From the NCBI RefSeq assembly GCF_025150245.1, contig NZ_CP102279.1, positions 2,725,423-2,789,422 on the forward strand: a stretch of 64,000 nt of DNA, read 5' to 3'. The stretch is from Dorea formicigenerans (lineage in GTDB: Bacteria > Bacillota > Clostridia > Lachnospirales > Lachnospiraceae). The notes beneath the pieces were generated by a model. The model saw nothing but the letters and a program-made list of their open reading frames with translations. It was not told the origin of the DNA and did not search any database. Shown piece after piece: positions 9,614-19,757 of this stretch (positions within the stretch are counted from its first letter, which is position 1; every line of letters begins with the position of its first letter). A program made the position numbers and the translations under genes.

Positions 9614-11179
9614 CTACAGTATACTGGCATTTTCCTTAAAAATCAATAGTTTGTCGCCACATTTCAACTGTTCCGACTCCATATGATTGATGTCCATGAT
9701 CCCTTCCTTTGTCGTGCCGTAGTATTTCGCCAGATTCCACAGTTCATCGCCTTCTTTTACGATATATCCAATGATTCCCGGTCTTTGTTCCAACACTTTA
9801 TAATCTATCTCTTTCTCTTCTACTGAATCTATGTTACGAAATGTCACTTTCCCACGAAGGAAACTCCGAAATGCCAGCACCGCCTTTACTTCTATCTCTC
9901 CATTTCCAAGGAGACTGATGCCAAGCTGTTCCAGAGACGGCATCATATCCAATGTCATATCCGCTTGGACTTCATTGCTTTCCAACAGCCAGGAAAATGG
10001 TATCATCCCCTGCCACAGAGCAAATGGTATCTGATCGTCCGGTCTGACATACATAAAACGGATATGGAGTACTCCTTCTATCTGAATACCTGTGTCTTGA
10101 ACCGTCATCTGCTCGACTTGAATTCTCGCATCACTATAGCAGATCTGTAAAATGTCATCTTTAATCTCAGGCAGTGACAACCGCTCTGCGATTTTACATT
10201 TGGAATGATTCTGCATCAGAACATTTTCCACCTTGCACTGCGTATACGCTGGAACACAACATGTTTTCAGTGAATATAAATCGTCTAATATCTGTATCTT
10301 TTCCTCCGTGCACAAAAAGAACCGCATAGAAAGGGTTGCCTCAATGCCAAGCAGACGCATTTCTCCGTCCTCGTCCATAGCTGGCTCTAAAAGTGCATCT
10401 GTAAGAATCGGATAAATCTGATGGTACATACCTTCCTCTGCACCAAAGCACTCTACCTGTCCCTCATACGGAACATTTTCACAGATCCAGTCTGTCTTTC
10501 CATCCACTGATTCATAAAGACAAAACACAAGAAGTTCTCCCTGAAGTTTTAATGTATCTGCCTCCAGCCTTGTGTCCAGACGGCGGCTGAGTACTTCTTT
10601 CCACAAAATGTTTCCGATACTTTCTTTTGTTCCGGAGATTGTCAGCTGCTCTTTGATGCGGTATGTATCTTTTTTCACAGTGTGAAGAGTCAGGATCTGC
10701 TTCTCCTGGTATTTTGTATAAATCTGCTCCCCACTCTCAATCCCGGTCGTCACTTCTTCACTTACCTGACTGTCCGAACTCATGGTTACTTCCGCCATCG
10801 CTTTCACATTGATTTTCCGGGAATGGATCAGATTGACAGTCAGCTCTGTCTGCGCTGCTTTCAAAAATAACGTTTCTTCCAAAGTCTCGTCTACATAATA
10901 CATTTCCTCAAAGGGAATTTTCCCTTCCAGAGAAGATAAGGTATTGTCACTGTTATCTGCAACATATAAAACTTGAAAAGCAAGCCGCCCGGTGATCCGG
11001 ATATAATTCTCCACAAGCTTCAGGTCGATTTCCTCCATAACCGCATCGCTCTCTATAATCTCCCGGATATCAGCTTTCGTGTCTGGCACATTATAATCCT
11101 CATCTACATAGAACTGGTCCGTAAAAGTTTTCCCCTGTCGGTAAATATTCAGCATCTTTTTTTCACAATTCACACACAT
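9614..11179 (-). CDS. SPOCS (DUF3794) and LysM domain protein, SipL-like
   Basis: About 521 residues. Three SPOCS/DUF3794-like segments fill the first ~450 residues (for instance DEDYNVPDTKADIREI near the N-terminus), and a LysM domain closes the protein (IVKEGDELWNLAKYYGTT). This layout matches SipL of Clostridioides difficile, which binds SpoIVA through LysM and is needed for spore coat encasement. Start choice is uncertain: the ATG at 11179 has AAGGGGG only two bases away, while a GTG two codons later (11173) has six-base spacing. Function is inferred from domain order. Confidence 0.8.
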   Translation of the reverse strand: MCVNCEKKMLNIYRQGKTFTDQFYVDEDYNVPDTKADIREIIESDAVMEEIDLKLVENYIRITGRLAFQVLYVADNSDNTLSSLEGKIPFEEMYYVDETLEETLFLKAAQTELTVNLIHSRKINVKAMAEVTMSSDSQVSEEVTTGIESGEQIYTKYQEKQILTLHTVKKDTYRIKEQLTISGTKESIGNILWKEVLSRRLDTRLEADTLKLQGELLVFCLYESVDGKTDWICENVPYEGQVECFGAEEGMYHQIYPILTDALLEPAMDEDGEMRLLGIEATLSMRFFLCTEEKIQILDDLYSLKTCCVPAYTQCKVENVLMQNHSKCKIAERLSLPEIKDDILQICYSDARIQVEQMTVQDTGIQIEGVLHIRFMYVRPDDQIPFALWQGMIPFSWLLESNEVQADMTLDMMPSLEQLGISLLGNGEIEVKAVLAFRSFLRGKVTFRNIDSVEEKEIDYKVLEQRPGIIGYIVKEGDELWNLAKYYGTTKEGIMDINHMESEQLKCGDKLLIFKENASIL

Positions 11180-11247
11180 GTCCCCCTTATTGTTTGTTTT
11201 ATTATAATGTTGTATCAAAAACCCCAACTATGGCTGGCACATTACTT

Positions 11248-11655
11248 TTACTCAAATATCACATCTTTCTCTCTATATTCTGTTTTCATCACCACATACG
11301 GATATGTCTTCTTTTCTTTTGTCTTCTCGCCCTTTGCCGGACCGAGAAGTGTTGTCTGGATTCTGATAGCATCTGATGTTTCGTAGCATGCGTTGACCTC
11401 TACACTGTACCCTGTTTTTTCTTTTTCTCCATACCCTCGCGCCATGTAAAGATACCCCTGATCTGCATAAGTCAGACGAAATGGGGTATCCCGCGCCTTT
11501 TCGATATCTTCTTTCAGTTCCTCTGGTACGTCTTCTGGTGCTACTACCGTAAATTCAATATCCTGTATCTTTTTTGTATCTTCCTTTTTAATACTGCACC
11601 CAGCCAGTGCCAGAATAAAAATCCCTGCAATTATGTAGAAATGTTTTCGATTCAT
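11248..11655 (-). CDS. PrcB-like lipoprotein
   Basis: A 135-residue secreted lipoprotein. The N-terminus has a signal peptide with lipobox LALAGC, so Cys19 should be lipidated and the protein held on the outer face of the membrane. The mature part resembles the C-terminal domain of PrcB, a partner of the PrtP protease in Treponema: YLYMARGYGEKEKTGYSVEV and a C-terminal beta hairpin. No protease is adjacent. It lies 68 bp upstream of the SPOCS gene on the same strand. The role in this organism is unknown. Confidence 0.7.
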   Translation of the reverse strand: MNRKHFYIIAGIFILALAGCSIKKEDTKKIQDIEFTVVAPEDVPEELKEDIEKARDTPFRLTYADQGYLYMARGYGEKEKTGYSVEVNACYETSDAIRIQTTLLGPAKGEKTKEKKTYPYVVMKTEYREKDVIFE

Positions 11656-11842
11656 GATGCTCTCTTTCTTCTTGAAAAACCTTTTATAACATCATACACA
11701 CCAAGTCTAGGAAAAATTCCAAAATTGTTGTATACTTAATAAAATACCATGTCCAAGAATGCCTCGGCTTGACTTTGTATAAGCAGGCATTAAGTTTAAA
11801 AGTTCCTACTTTAACATGGTTTTAAAAGGAGATTACAAAAAT

Positions 11843-13351
11843 ATGATAAATAACGAACGCTTATCCGGCATTTTGCTTCACCCGACTTCTCTGCCTTCCC
11901 CTTACGGGATTGGGGATCTTGGAGATGAAGCATATGCCTTTATCGATTTTCTGGCACGGGCAGGTCAACATCTCTGGCAGGTACTGCCACTGACCCACAC
12001 AGGTTTCGGAGACTCTCCGTACCAGAGTTTTTCTGCTTTTGCAGGTCAGCCTCTTCTCATTGATCCAAGACATTTGATCCGTCTTGGACTGATCGGTGGC
12101 TGGGAACTTACCGATTGCCCGATTGCAGACCCAAGTCACGTAGATTATGGACAGGTCATTCCGTGGAAGGAGAAAGTTCTGGCCCTTGCCTACAGCCGTT
12201 TTCCACAGAAACGCCATGAAATCCCAGGCATGGACCAGTCTTTCCAGGAATTTTATGAAAGCAACCGCTACTGGCTGGATGACTATGCTTTGTTTATGGC
12301 ATGTAAGAAATTACACCATGGCGCTGACTGGCTCCACTGGCCGGATGAATACCGGTGTCCGACTTTGGAATTCAAAGCCGGCCTTTTTAAATCCATGCAC
12401 GAAGATATAGAATACTATCGTTTCATTCAATTCTTATTCTTTGACGAGTGGAAACGAATCAAAAAATATGCAAATGACCACGGTATCCGCATCATCGGTG
12501 ATATCCCGATTTTTGTATCTATGGACAGCGCCGATGTGTGGGCGAACCAGCATCTGTTCCAACTGGACTCCAAAGGGTATCCGACTCGCGTAGCCGGAGT
12601 ACCGCCGGATTATTTTTCAGCCACCGGACAGTTATGGGGTAATCCATTGTACAACTGGGAAGCTCATGAGGCGGAACATTTTTCCTGGTGGATATCCCGT
12701 ATCCGTGCACAGCTCCACAACCTGGATATTCTGCGTGTAGATCACTTCCGCGGATTTGAAGCTTTCTGGTCCATTCCTTACGGCGAACCGACCGCTGTGA
12801 ATGGCGAATGGGTAAAGGCTCCGGGCCATGCATTATTTTCCGCAGTCCGTGATGCTTTTGAGGGAGACCTTCCAATTATTGCAGAAGATCTGGGCGTTAT
12901 CACCCCGGAAGTGGAAGCTCTGCGAGATGAATTTGGATTCCCGGGCATGAAGGTTCTGCAGTTTGCATTTGACTCTCTGGATGAAGGAAGCTACCTGCCA
13001 CACCGCTACACTTCTCCAGTATGCGTATGTTATACCGGAACTCATGATAACGACACGACTCGCAGCTGGTATCAGACACTGCGCCCGGAATGCCGCGACA
13101 AAGTACGCCGCTACACACACTGCAGCAATGATACACATTTCCCATTGGATCTTATTAGAACCGCACTTGCAAGTGTTGCTGCATATGCAATCTTTCCTCT
13201 TCAGGATGTTCTGTGTGTCGGTGCAGAAGGGCGCATGAACACACCAGGTATCGGCGCCGGGAACTGGAGCTGGCGATATCAGCAGTCCGCGCTCAAAGGC
13301 GAACTTGCCGATGAACTTCGTGGCATGACTATTTTATATGGAAGATATTAG
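11843..13351 (+). CDS. malQ: 4-alpha-glucanotransferase
   Basis: MalQ (amylomaltase, GH77) moves 1,4-alpha-glucan chains between maltodextrins in the cytosol. The 502-residue product has the family N-terminus SGILLHPTSLPSPYGIGDLG, the nucleophile region DILRVDHFRGFEAFW, the acid/base IIAEDLG and the GTHDNDT motif. The ATG at 11843 has GGAGAT nine bases upstream, preferred over an upstream in-frame ATG at 11816. The upstream region holds an AATGCCT/AGGCATT hairpin and a TTGTATAC stretch that could be part of a promoter. No maltose regulator is adjacent. Confidence 0.96.
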   Translation: MINNERLSGILLHPTSLPSPYGIGDLGDEAYAFIDFLARAGQHLWQVLPLTHTGFGDSPYQSFSAFAGQPLLIDPRHLIRLGLIGGWELTDCPIADPSHVDYGQVIPWKEKVLALAYSRFPQKRHEIPGMDQSFQEFYESNRYWLDDYALFMACKKLHHGADWLHWPDEYRCPTLEFKAGLFKSMHEDIEYYRFIQFLFFDEWKRIKKYANDHGIRIIGDIPIFVSMDSADVWANQHLFQLDSKGYPTRVAGVPPDYFSATGQLWGNPLYNWEAHEAEHFSWWISRIRAQLHNLDILRVDHFRGFEAFWSIPYGEPTAVNGEWVKAPGHALFSAVRDAFEGDLPIIAEDLGVITPEVEALRDEFGFPGMKVLQFAFDSLDEGSYLPHRYTSPVCVCYTGTHDNDTTRSWYQTLRPECRDKVRRYTHCSNDTHFPLDLIRTALASVAAYAIFPLQDVLCVGAEGRMNTPGIGAGNWSWRYQQSALKGELADELRGMTILYGRY

Positions 13352-13368
13352 TTGGAGGAACTTGACAT

Positions 13369-14103
13369 ATGTTACGATTTATACTCGTTGCAATATTTTT
13401 ATTGTTATATTTTCTGCTCGGGATTCCTGTACTCGGAATTCTCTGGCTTATTGGCAAAGTGAATAAACGCTCAGCCGATCTCGCAGCACTACGTATCGTT
13501 CAATGGGGATTTAAAGTGATCCTGAAAATTTCCGGTGTCGAAGTGACCGTCATCGGAGAAGACCGTGTTCCTGATGAACCGGTTCTCTACGTGGGCAACC
13601 ACAGAAGTTATTTTGACATTTTGCTGACTTATTCCCGCTGCAGGGATCTGACCGGATTCGTTGCCAAAAAGGAAATGTTAAATTACCCGTTCCTTCGCAC
13701 CTGGATGAAACGGGTATACTGCCTGTTTTTGGATCGCGACAATATAAGAGAAGGTCTTAAAACCATCCTAACTGCGATCGATCAGGTGAAAAATGGAATT
13801 TCTGTTTTTATTTTCCCAGAAGGGACACGCAACAAAGGAGAAGAATTAAGTCTTCTTCCATTCCATGCCGGTTCCTTTAAAATTGCAGAAAAGAGCGGAT
13901 GTCCGATCGTACCTGTTGCACTGAATAACACCATTAATATTTTTGAGGGACATTTGCCATATATCAGAAAAACACACGTTGTTTTGGAGTACTGCTCCCC
14001 TATATATATGAATGAAATGGAAAAAGAAGACCGCAAGAAAATCGATGTTCACTGCCAGAAGATCATAAAGGACACGATTGAGAAAAATCATACCCTTGTA
14101 TAA
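13369..14103 (+). CDS. plsC: 1-acyl-sn-glycerol-3-phosphate acyltransferase
   Basis: A membrane-bound PlsC-family acyltransferase (244 residues) that acylates lysophosphatidate at sn-2 to make phosphatidic acid. The N-terminus is hydrophobic (residues 1-28). The catalytic HX4D is in NHRSYFD at 77-83, and the phosphate-binding FPEGTR is at 149-154. It begins 17 bp after malQ with GGAGG upstream, so it may be on the same transcript. The assignment to PlsC rather than a specialised lysophospholipid acyltransferase is by family only. Confidence 0.92.
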   Translation: MLRFILVAIFLLLYFLLGIPVLGILWLIGKVNKRSADLAALRIVQWGFKVILKISGVEVTVIGEDRVPDEPVLYVGNHRSYFDILLTYSRCRDLTGFVAKKEMLNYPFLRTWMKRVYCLFLDRDNIREGLKTILTAIDQVKNGISVFIFPEGTRNKGEELSLLPFHAGSFKIAEKSGCPIVPVALNNTINIFEGHLPYIRKTHVVLEYCSPIYMNEMEKEDRKKIDVHCQKIIKDTIEKNHTLV

Positions 14104-14220
14104 AGGTACCATTATGATATATAATACACAAGATATCATGAAATGTACGATACGAAGCAATCCGTGGTATCATCAATTATGAAAACAAAGCTTACGATTC
14201 AGTCATGAAAGGAGCTCACT

Positions 14221-15675
14221 ATGAACAAACAAGATTTAACACTGCTGACTGATTTATATGAACTGACAATGATGCAGGGTTATTATAAAAAAGGTCAACA
14301 TGAGACGGTTGTATTCGATGTGTTTTACCGTCACAATCCCTGCGGCAATGGTTATTCCGTCTGCGCGGGACTTGACCAGGTCATTGACTATATTAAGAAC
14401 CTGAATTTCACCTACGAAGATGTGGACTACTTACGAAGTCTTCACATTTTTGATGATGATTTTCTTCAGTATTTAAGTGGTTTTCACTTTACAGGAGATA
14501 TCTATGCAATTCCGGAAGGAAGCGTAGTATTCCCAAAAGAACCACTGCTTAAGGTCATTGCTCCGATCATGGAAGCTCAGCTTGTCGAGACAACTATCCT
14601 GAATCTGATCAATCACCAGTCTCTCATCGCTACTAAGACTTCCCGTGTTGTCTATGCCGCCGACGGAGACGGAATCATGGAGTTCGGACTGCGCCGTGCA
14701 CAGGGACCGGATGCCGGACTTTACGGAGCACGTGCCGCTATGATCGGCGGATGTGTCGGTACGTCAAATGTACTGGCAGGTCAGCTTTTTGATGTCCCTG
14801 TTATGGGAACTCACGCACATAGCTGGATCATGACATTCCCGGACGAATACACTGCATTTAAATATTATGCAGAGCTATATCCGGACAACTGTACACTTCT
14901 GGTAGACACTTATGACACATTAAAATCTGGCGTCCCAAATGCCATCCGTGTCTTCCAGGAATTTAAAGACGCAGGAAAACCATTAAAAAAATACGGAATC
15001 CGTCTGGACAGCGGAGACCTTGCATATCTTTCCAAAAAAGCACGTAAAATGTTAGATGAAGCCGGATTCCCGGACGCTTCCATCTGCGCTTCCAATGATC
15101 TTGACGAATATCTGCTCCATGATCTGAAGGCACAGGGTGCAGCAATCAACTCCTGGGGTGTTGGTACTCATCTGATCACGTCCAAAGACTGCCCGTCATT
15201 TGGCGGTGTATACAAATTGTCTGCAATCAAGAATGAAAACGGAGAATTTATCCCGAAGATCAAGATTTCTGAAAACACAGAAAAGATCACCAATCCAGGA
15301 AATAAGACAATCTACCGTATCTATGAAAAAGAGACCGGCAAGATCAAAGCTGATCTGATCTGCTTCGCTGATGAAACATTTGACGAAAGTCAGGATCTTC
15401 TTCTCTTTGACCCGCTGGAGACATGGAAGAAAACAAAGCTTACAGGCGGCACTTATGCCATGCGTGAAATGCTTGTTCCGATCTTCAAAAACGGAGAATG
15501 TATTTACACTTCCCCTTCTGTCACGGAGATTGCAGAATATTGTAAACAGGAAAAAGACTCCCTGTGGGACGAGACAAAACGTCTCTTCTATCCACACCGG
15601 GTTTATGTAGATTTATCCCAGAGATTATATGATGTAAAGAAAGCCTTACTCGATCAGGCACACAAACCAGAATAA
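14221..15675 (+). CDS. pncB: Nicotinate phosphoribosyltransferase
   Basis: PncB joins nicotinate with PRPP, at the cost of ATP, to give nicotinate mononucleotide for NAD salvage. The 484-residue protein has the long form seen in Firmicutes. Typical stretches are the N-terminus LLTDLYELTMMQGYY, the PRPP-site region GTSNVLAGQLFDVPVMGTHAH and RLDSGDLAYLSK. AAAGGAG lies upstream of the ATG. A 117-bp gap follows plsC, so it may have its own promoter. The ddl and murF genes follow closely. Confidence 0.95.
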   Translation: MNKQDLTLLTDLYELTMMQGYYKKGQHETVVFDVFYRHNPCGNGYSVCAGLDQVIDYIKNLNFTYEDVDYLRSLHIFDDDFLQYLSGFHFTGDIYAIPEGSVVFPKEPLLKVIAPIMEAQLVETTILNLINHQSLIATKTSRVVYAADGDGIMEFGLRRAQGPDAGLYGARAAMIGGCVGTSNVLAGQLFDVPVMGTHAHSWIMTFPDEYTAFKYYAELYPDNCTLLVDTYDTLKSGVPNAIRVFQEFKDAGKPLKKYGIRLDSGDLAYLSKKARKMLDEAGFPDASICASNDLDEYLLHDLKAQGAAINSWGVGTHLITSKDCPSFGGVYKLSAIKNENGEFIPKIKISENTEKITNPGNKTIYRIYEKETGKIKADLICFADETFDESQDLLLFDPLETWKKTKLTGGTYAMREMLVPIFKNGECIYTSPSVTEIAEYCKQEKDSLWDETKRLFYPHRVYVDLSQRLYDVKKALLDQAHKPE

Positions 15676-15691
15676 AAGGAGAGCATTCATT

Positions 15692-16759
15692 ATGAAAATT
15701 ATAGTATTAGCAGGCGGCTTAAGTCCGGAGCGTGACGTCTCACTGACTTCCGGTGCCGGCATCTGCAAAACACTGTTGGAAAACGGACACCAGGCTTATC
15801 TTCTTGACCTGTACTTCGGTCTTGAAAATGCGCCTGCGAATCTGGAAGATGTATTTACTCTTCCGGGCGCAGGTCTTGAGATTGCAAAAAATATCAGCAC
15901 AAAAGAACCTGACCTTGAAGCCCTTAAGAAATCTCGCCCGGATCAGTCCGACTGCATGTTTGGACCAAACGTCATTGAACTGTGCCGTATGGCAGACATT
16001 ACATTTGTCGCTCTGCACGGCTCTGTCGGAGAAAACGGTAAACTTCAGGCTGCCTTTGATCTTCTTGGAATCAAATATACAGGCTGCAACTCTTTTGGCT
16101 GTGCCCTGTCTATGAACAAACTAGTAACAAAACAGATTTATAAAATGAGTGGTGTACCGACTCCTCGTGGAACACATCTGACAAAATACACAAAGGATCT
16201 TCCTTTATCTGAACTTGGATATTATCTCCCACTGGTCGTAAAACCATGTGAAAATGGTTCCAGTATCGGAGTTTACATCTGTCATACAGAAGAAGAATAT
16301 AACAATGCAGTTCGTGAATCATTTGAAAAGAACCCGGATGAAGAACTGGTCATTGAGCCTTACATCAAAGGCCGTGAGTTTGCCAGTGCTGTCATTGCCG
16401 GAAAAGCACTCCCATTAGTTGAGATCATTCCGAAAGATGGTGTCTTCAACTATGAGAATAAATATCAGGCTGGCGGAGCACAGGAAATCTGTCCACCGGT
16501 ATCTATTGATGAAGAAACTCAGCAGCGCATGATGCGTGCCGGAGAAGAAGCATTTGCCGCACTCCGTATGGATGTGTATGCACGTGCTGACTTTATCATT
16601 GATGACGAAGACGGCGAATTCTACAGTTTGGAAATGAATGCACTTCCAGGAATGACTGCCGCAAGTCTGCTTCCGAAGGCTGCAAAAGCCGCAGGCATCG
16701 AGTACAACGAATTATGCGAACGCATCATTGAAGAATCTATGAATGCGCGTTACAGATAA
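15692..16759 (+). CDS. ddl: D-alanine--D-alanine ligase
   Basis: Ddl makes the D-Ala-D-Ala dipeptide for peptidoglycan stem peptides, using ATP. The 355-residue ATP-grasp protein starts VLAGGLSPERDVSLTSG and contains the ligand loop CENGSSIGVYIC and the metal site SLEMNALPGMT. It is followed 13 bp later by murF, which attaches the dipeptide, so the two consecutive steps are coded together. Compared with the common form it carries an insertion after the first strand (LYFGLENAPANLEDVF). A D-Ala-D-Lac ligase cannot be strictly excluded from sequence, but context favours Ddl. Confidence 0.92.
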   Translation: MKIIVLAGGLSPERDVSLTSGAGICKTLLENGHQAYLLDLYFGLENAPANLEDVFTLPGAGLEIAKNISTKEPDLEALKKSRPDQSDCMFGPNVIELCRMADITFVALHGSVGENGKLQAAFDLLGIKYTGCNSFGCALSMNKLVTKQIYKMSGVPTPRGTHLTKYTKDLPLSELGYYLPLVVKPCENGSSIGVYICHTEEEYNNAVRESFEKNPDEELVIEPYIKGREFASAVIAGKALPLVEIIPKDGVFNYENKYQAGGAQEICPPVSIDEETQQRMMRAGEEAFAALRMDVYARADFIIDDEDGEFYSLEMNALPGMTAASLLPKAAKAAGIEYNELCERIIEESMNARYR

Positions 16760-16772
16760 GAGGAAATCCATC

Positions 16773-18140
16773 ATGAAAAACCTTACTTTAAGAAATATTA
16801 CTAAGGCCTGCCACGGAGAGTACCGGGGGCCTGAAAATCTTTTGGACAAAGAAGTTGCCGGTGTTACAATTGACAGCCGGAAAGTTGAAAAAGACTATCT
16901 GTTCATTGCCATTGACGGTGAACGCGTCAACGCTCACAAATTCATTCCAGATACCATTAAAAAAGGCGCAATGTGCGTGATTTCCCATGAAGATCTTGGC
17001 GAGACAGATTTTCCATATATCCTGGTAGAGTCTACTGGCCAGGCACTTCTTGATACTGCAAAGCTTTATCGTGATTCTTTCGATATTAAGGTTGTCGGAA
17101 TCACAGGAAGTGTCGGAAAGACAAGCACAAAGGAAATGATTGCTTCTGTACTGTCTCAGAAATACTGTGTACATAAAACACTTGGAAACTTCAACAATGA
17201 ATGGGGGCTTCCAATTACAATTTTTGAAATGAATGAAAAGCATCAGGTCGCTGTTCTGGAAATGGGTGTCAACCACTTTGGTGAGATGCGTCGTCTTTCC
17301 AGCGTAGCAAGCCCGGATATCTGTGTGATCACGAATATCGGTATCGCACATTTGGAATTTTTCAAGACAAGAGAAGGGATTCTTCAGGAAAAATCTCAGA
17401 TGATCCAGGATATGAAGACCGGTGGTTCTATTCTTCTGAACGGAGACGATGATCTGCTCCGTGATATGGGACCGGTCAAAGGCGTAGATCCTGAATTTTT
17501 CGGTCTTGGAAAGAACTGCCAGTTCTATGCAACTGACGTAGAATCACTTGGACTTCGCGGTTCTTCCTGTACGATTCATCTTCCGTCCGGCGAAAGCTTT
17601 GACTGCATCGTTCCACTTCCTGGTGCTCACATGGTACAAAACGCTCTTGCCGGAACTGCTGTCGGCTATCAACTTGGACTTACACCAGCAGAAATCAAAG
17701 CCGGAATTGAAGGACTGCCTTCAATCCCTGGAAGAAATAATATCATTCAAACAGATAAAATCATCATCTTAGATGACTGCTATAATGCAAATCCAATTTC
17801 CATGCAGGCTTCCTTAGATGTTCTGAATATGGCAATCGGACGAAAAGTCGCTGTTCTTGGCGACATGGGCGAACTGGGCGAGACCGGAAAAGAACTCCAC
17901 TACGAAACCGGTGCACATGCAGGTGATATAGGCATCGACCTTGTATGCGGAATTGGCGAGCTTTCCAAAGAGCTTGTAGCCGGAGCTTCTGAACATGGCT
18001 GCGAGGCAAAATGGTTCCCTGCAAAAGCAGACTTTCTTGCAGAGATGAAACATCTGATTCAACCAGGTGACAATATCCTTGTGAAAGCTTCACATGGTAT
18101 GCAGTTCCCTGAAATCGTAGATGAATTACAAAAATTTTAG
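16773..18140 (+). CDS. murF: UDP-N-acetylmuramoyl-tripeptide--D-alanyl-D-alanine ligase
   Basis: MurF adds D-Ala-D-Ala to UDP-MurNAc-tripeptide, the last cytosolic step before lipid I. The 455-residue product has the Mur ligase P-loop GITGSVGKTST near residue 109, the central-domain motif LEMGVNHFGEM and the C-terminal ligase segment ILDDCYNANPISM. The ATG at 16773 has GAGGAAATC upstream and starts 13 bp after ddl. An upstream in-frame ATG overlaps ddl and has no good site. Confidence 0.96.
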   Translation: MKNLTLRNITKACHGEYRGPENLLDKEVAGVTIDSRKVEKDYLFIAIDGERVNAHKFIPDTIKKGAMCVISHEDLGETDFPYILVESTGQALLDTAKLYRDSFDIKVVGITGSVGKTSTKEMIASVLSQKYCVHKTLGNFNNEWGLPITIFEMNEKHQVAVLEMGVNHFGEMRRLSSVASPDICVITNIGIAHLEFFKTREGILQEKSQMIQDMKTGGSILLNGDDDLLRDMGPVKGVDPEFFGLGKNCQFYATDVESLGLRGSSCTIHLPSGESFDCIVPLPGAHMVQNALAGTAVGYQLGLTPAEIKAGIEGLPSIPGRNNIIQTDKIIILDDCYNANPISMQASLDVLNMAIGRKVAVLGDMGELGETGKELHYETGAHAGDIGIDLVCGIGELSKELVAGASEHGCEAKWFPAKADFLAEMKHLIQPGDNILVKASHGMQFPEIVDELQKF

Positions 18141-18152
18141 GAGTATAAAACT

Positions 18153-18965
18153 ATGAACTACCAGCTTCTGGCACTGGATCTGGATGGGACACTGACCAAT
18201 TCCAGAAAAGAGATCACACCATCGACCAGAGATGCTCTGATCGACATTCAGAAAAACGGAAAAAAAGTTGTATTAGCCAGTGGACGTCCTTCTCAGGGCG
18301 TCCTTCCTCTGGCAGAGGAACTTCACCTTGGAGACTATGGAAGTTATATTCTCTCCTACAACGGTGGTCGTATCACAGACTGCCGATCCGGTGAGATCAT
18401 TTACAGCAAATATCTTCCAAATGATGTTGCGGCTCCGCTTCTTGAAATCGTGAAAAAATATCCGGGGATTGACATTCTTGCCTACACCGATACCGAGCTG
18501 ATTTCAGGTGGAGATACGAATGAATACAGCGAAAAAGAATCTTTCATCAATCATATGCCGATTACAAAAGTGGATGATTTCGTCTCTTACGTCACTAAAA
18601 ATAATAACAATAAATTTCTGATTACCGGAGAACCGGAACTGATTCAGGAAGTAAAAGCTGAAGCTGAAAAACAATTTCACTCTTATCTGTCTATTTACTG
18701 CTCAGATCCGTTCTTTCTCGAAATTATGCCCCAGGGTATTGACAAAGCTCACTCCCTTACAAAGCTGCTCACCAGCATCGGACTTTCTACCGATGCCATG
18801 ATCTGTTGTGGGGACGGATACAATGATATGACTATGATTGAGACTGCCGGACTTGGAGTTGCCATGGCAAATGCTCAGCCACTGGTGAAAGAATCTGCAG
18901 ATTACATCACAAAATCCAACGATGAAGACGGTGTGTTACACGTAATCAATGAATTTATGAGATAG
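18153..18965 (+). CDS. Cof-type HAD phosphatase
   Basis: A 270-residue HAD hydrolase of the Cof/IIB class, which dephosphorylates sugar phosphates or flavin-type phosphates. Motif I is LALDLDGTLTNS at residues 6-17, motif IV is GDGYNDMTMIE near 216, and the large C2 cap lies between. It sits 12 bp after murF with GGAG upstream, so it is likely co-transcribed with the cell wall genes, though no functional link is known. Substrate cannot be assigned. Confidence 0.9.
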   Translation: MNYQLLALDLDGTLTNSRKEITPSTRDALIDIQKNGKKVVLASGRPSQGVLPLAEELHLGDYGSYILSYNGGRITDCRSGEIIYSKYLPNDVAAPLLEIVKKYPGIDILAYTDTELISGGDTNEYSEKESFINHMPITKVDDFVSYVTKNNNNKFLITGEPELIQEVKAEAEKQFHSYLSIYCSDPFFLEIMPQGIDKAHSLTKLLTSIGLSTDAMICCGDGYNDMTMIETAGLGVAMANAQPLVKESADYITKSNDEDGVLHVINEFMR

Positions 18966-18980
18966 GAAAAGAGGTCACAA

Positions 18981-19757
18981 ATGAGAGGTACTAATAAGTC
19001 TTGGTTTGCCAAGGGTATGCGGGACGCAATTCCCATTGCCCTTGGCTATCTTGCAGTTTCATTTACCCTTGGTATTGCTGCGAAAAATGCCGGGTTCACA
19101 CCCTTTCAGGCATTTCTCGTAAGTTTTACTAATAATGCATCAGCCGGTGAATTTGCCGGATTTACGCTGATTGCCGCAGGTGGCGGCTATCTGGAGGTCG
19201 CGATTCTGATATTGATCACAAATGCCCGTTATCTTCTGATGTCTTGCGCATTAAGTCAGAAACTTCCACCAGACACACCGATGATCCAGCGTCTGCTTCT
19301 AAGTTATGATGTCACTGATGAGTTATTTGGAATCTCCGTGGCCGTACCGGGTAAATTGAATCCATACTATTCTTTTGGTGCATATACTGTAGCACTTCCC
19401 GGCTGGGCTTTCGGAACACTTTTTGGAACTTTGATGGGATCCATTCTACCGGCTAATATCGTCAGTGCATTAAGTGTCGGTCTTTACGGCATGTTCCTGG
19501 CAATCATTATCCCGCCTGCAAGAAAAAATAAGATTCTTGCGGGCGTTGTCTTGATTTCCATGGGAGCAAGCTTTGCATTTACAAAACTTCCAGTCGTCCA
19601 CACACTTTCTACCGGAACAAGAACGATTCTGCTTACGATTCTCATTGCCGGAGGTGCTGCAATCCTGTTCCCAATCAATGAGGAGGAAGACGATACAAAA
19701 AGCACTGAATCTAGTGTATTAAATAACAATGAAAGGCAGGCAAGTCATGAGTCATAA
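18981..19757 (+). CDS. azlC: AzlC family branched-chain amino acid permease subunit
   Basis: AzlC is the large membrane subunit of the AzlCD exporter, known from Bacillus for branched-chain amino acids and 4-azaleucine. The 258-residue protein has seven or so hydrophobic segments and the family start MRDAIPIALGYLAVSFTLG. It overlaps azlD by 11 bp, the usual arrangement. The C-terminal tail is acidic (NEEEDDT). Substrate is inferred from the family. Confidence 0.9.
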   Translation: MRGTNKSWFAKGMRDAIPIALGYLAVSFTLGIAAKNAGFTPFQAFLVSFTNNASAGEFAGFTLIAAGGGYLEVAILILITNARYLLMSCALSQKLPPDTPMIQRLLLSYDVTDELFGISVAVPGKLNPYYSFGAYTVALPGWAFGTLFGTLMGSILPANIVSALSVGLYGMFLAIIIPPARKNKILAGVVLISMGASFAFTKLPVVHTLSTGTRTILLTILIAGGAAILFPINEEEDDTKSTESSVLNNNERQASHES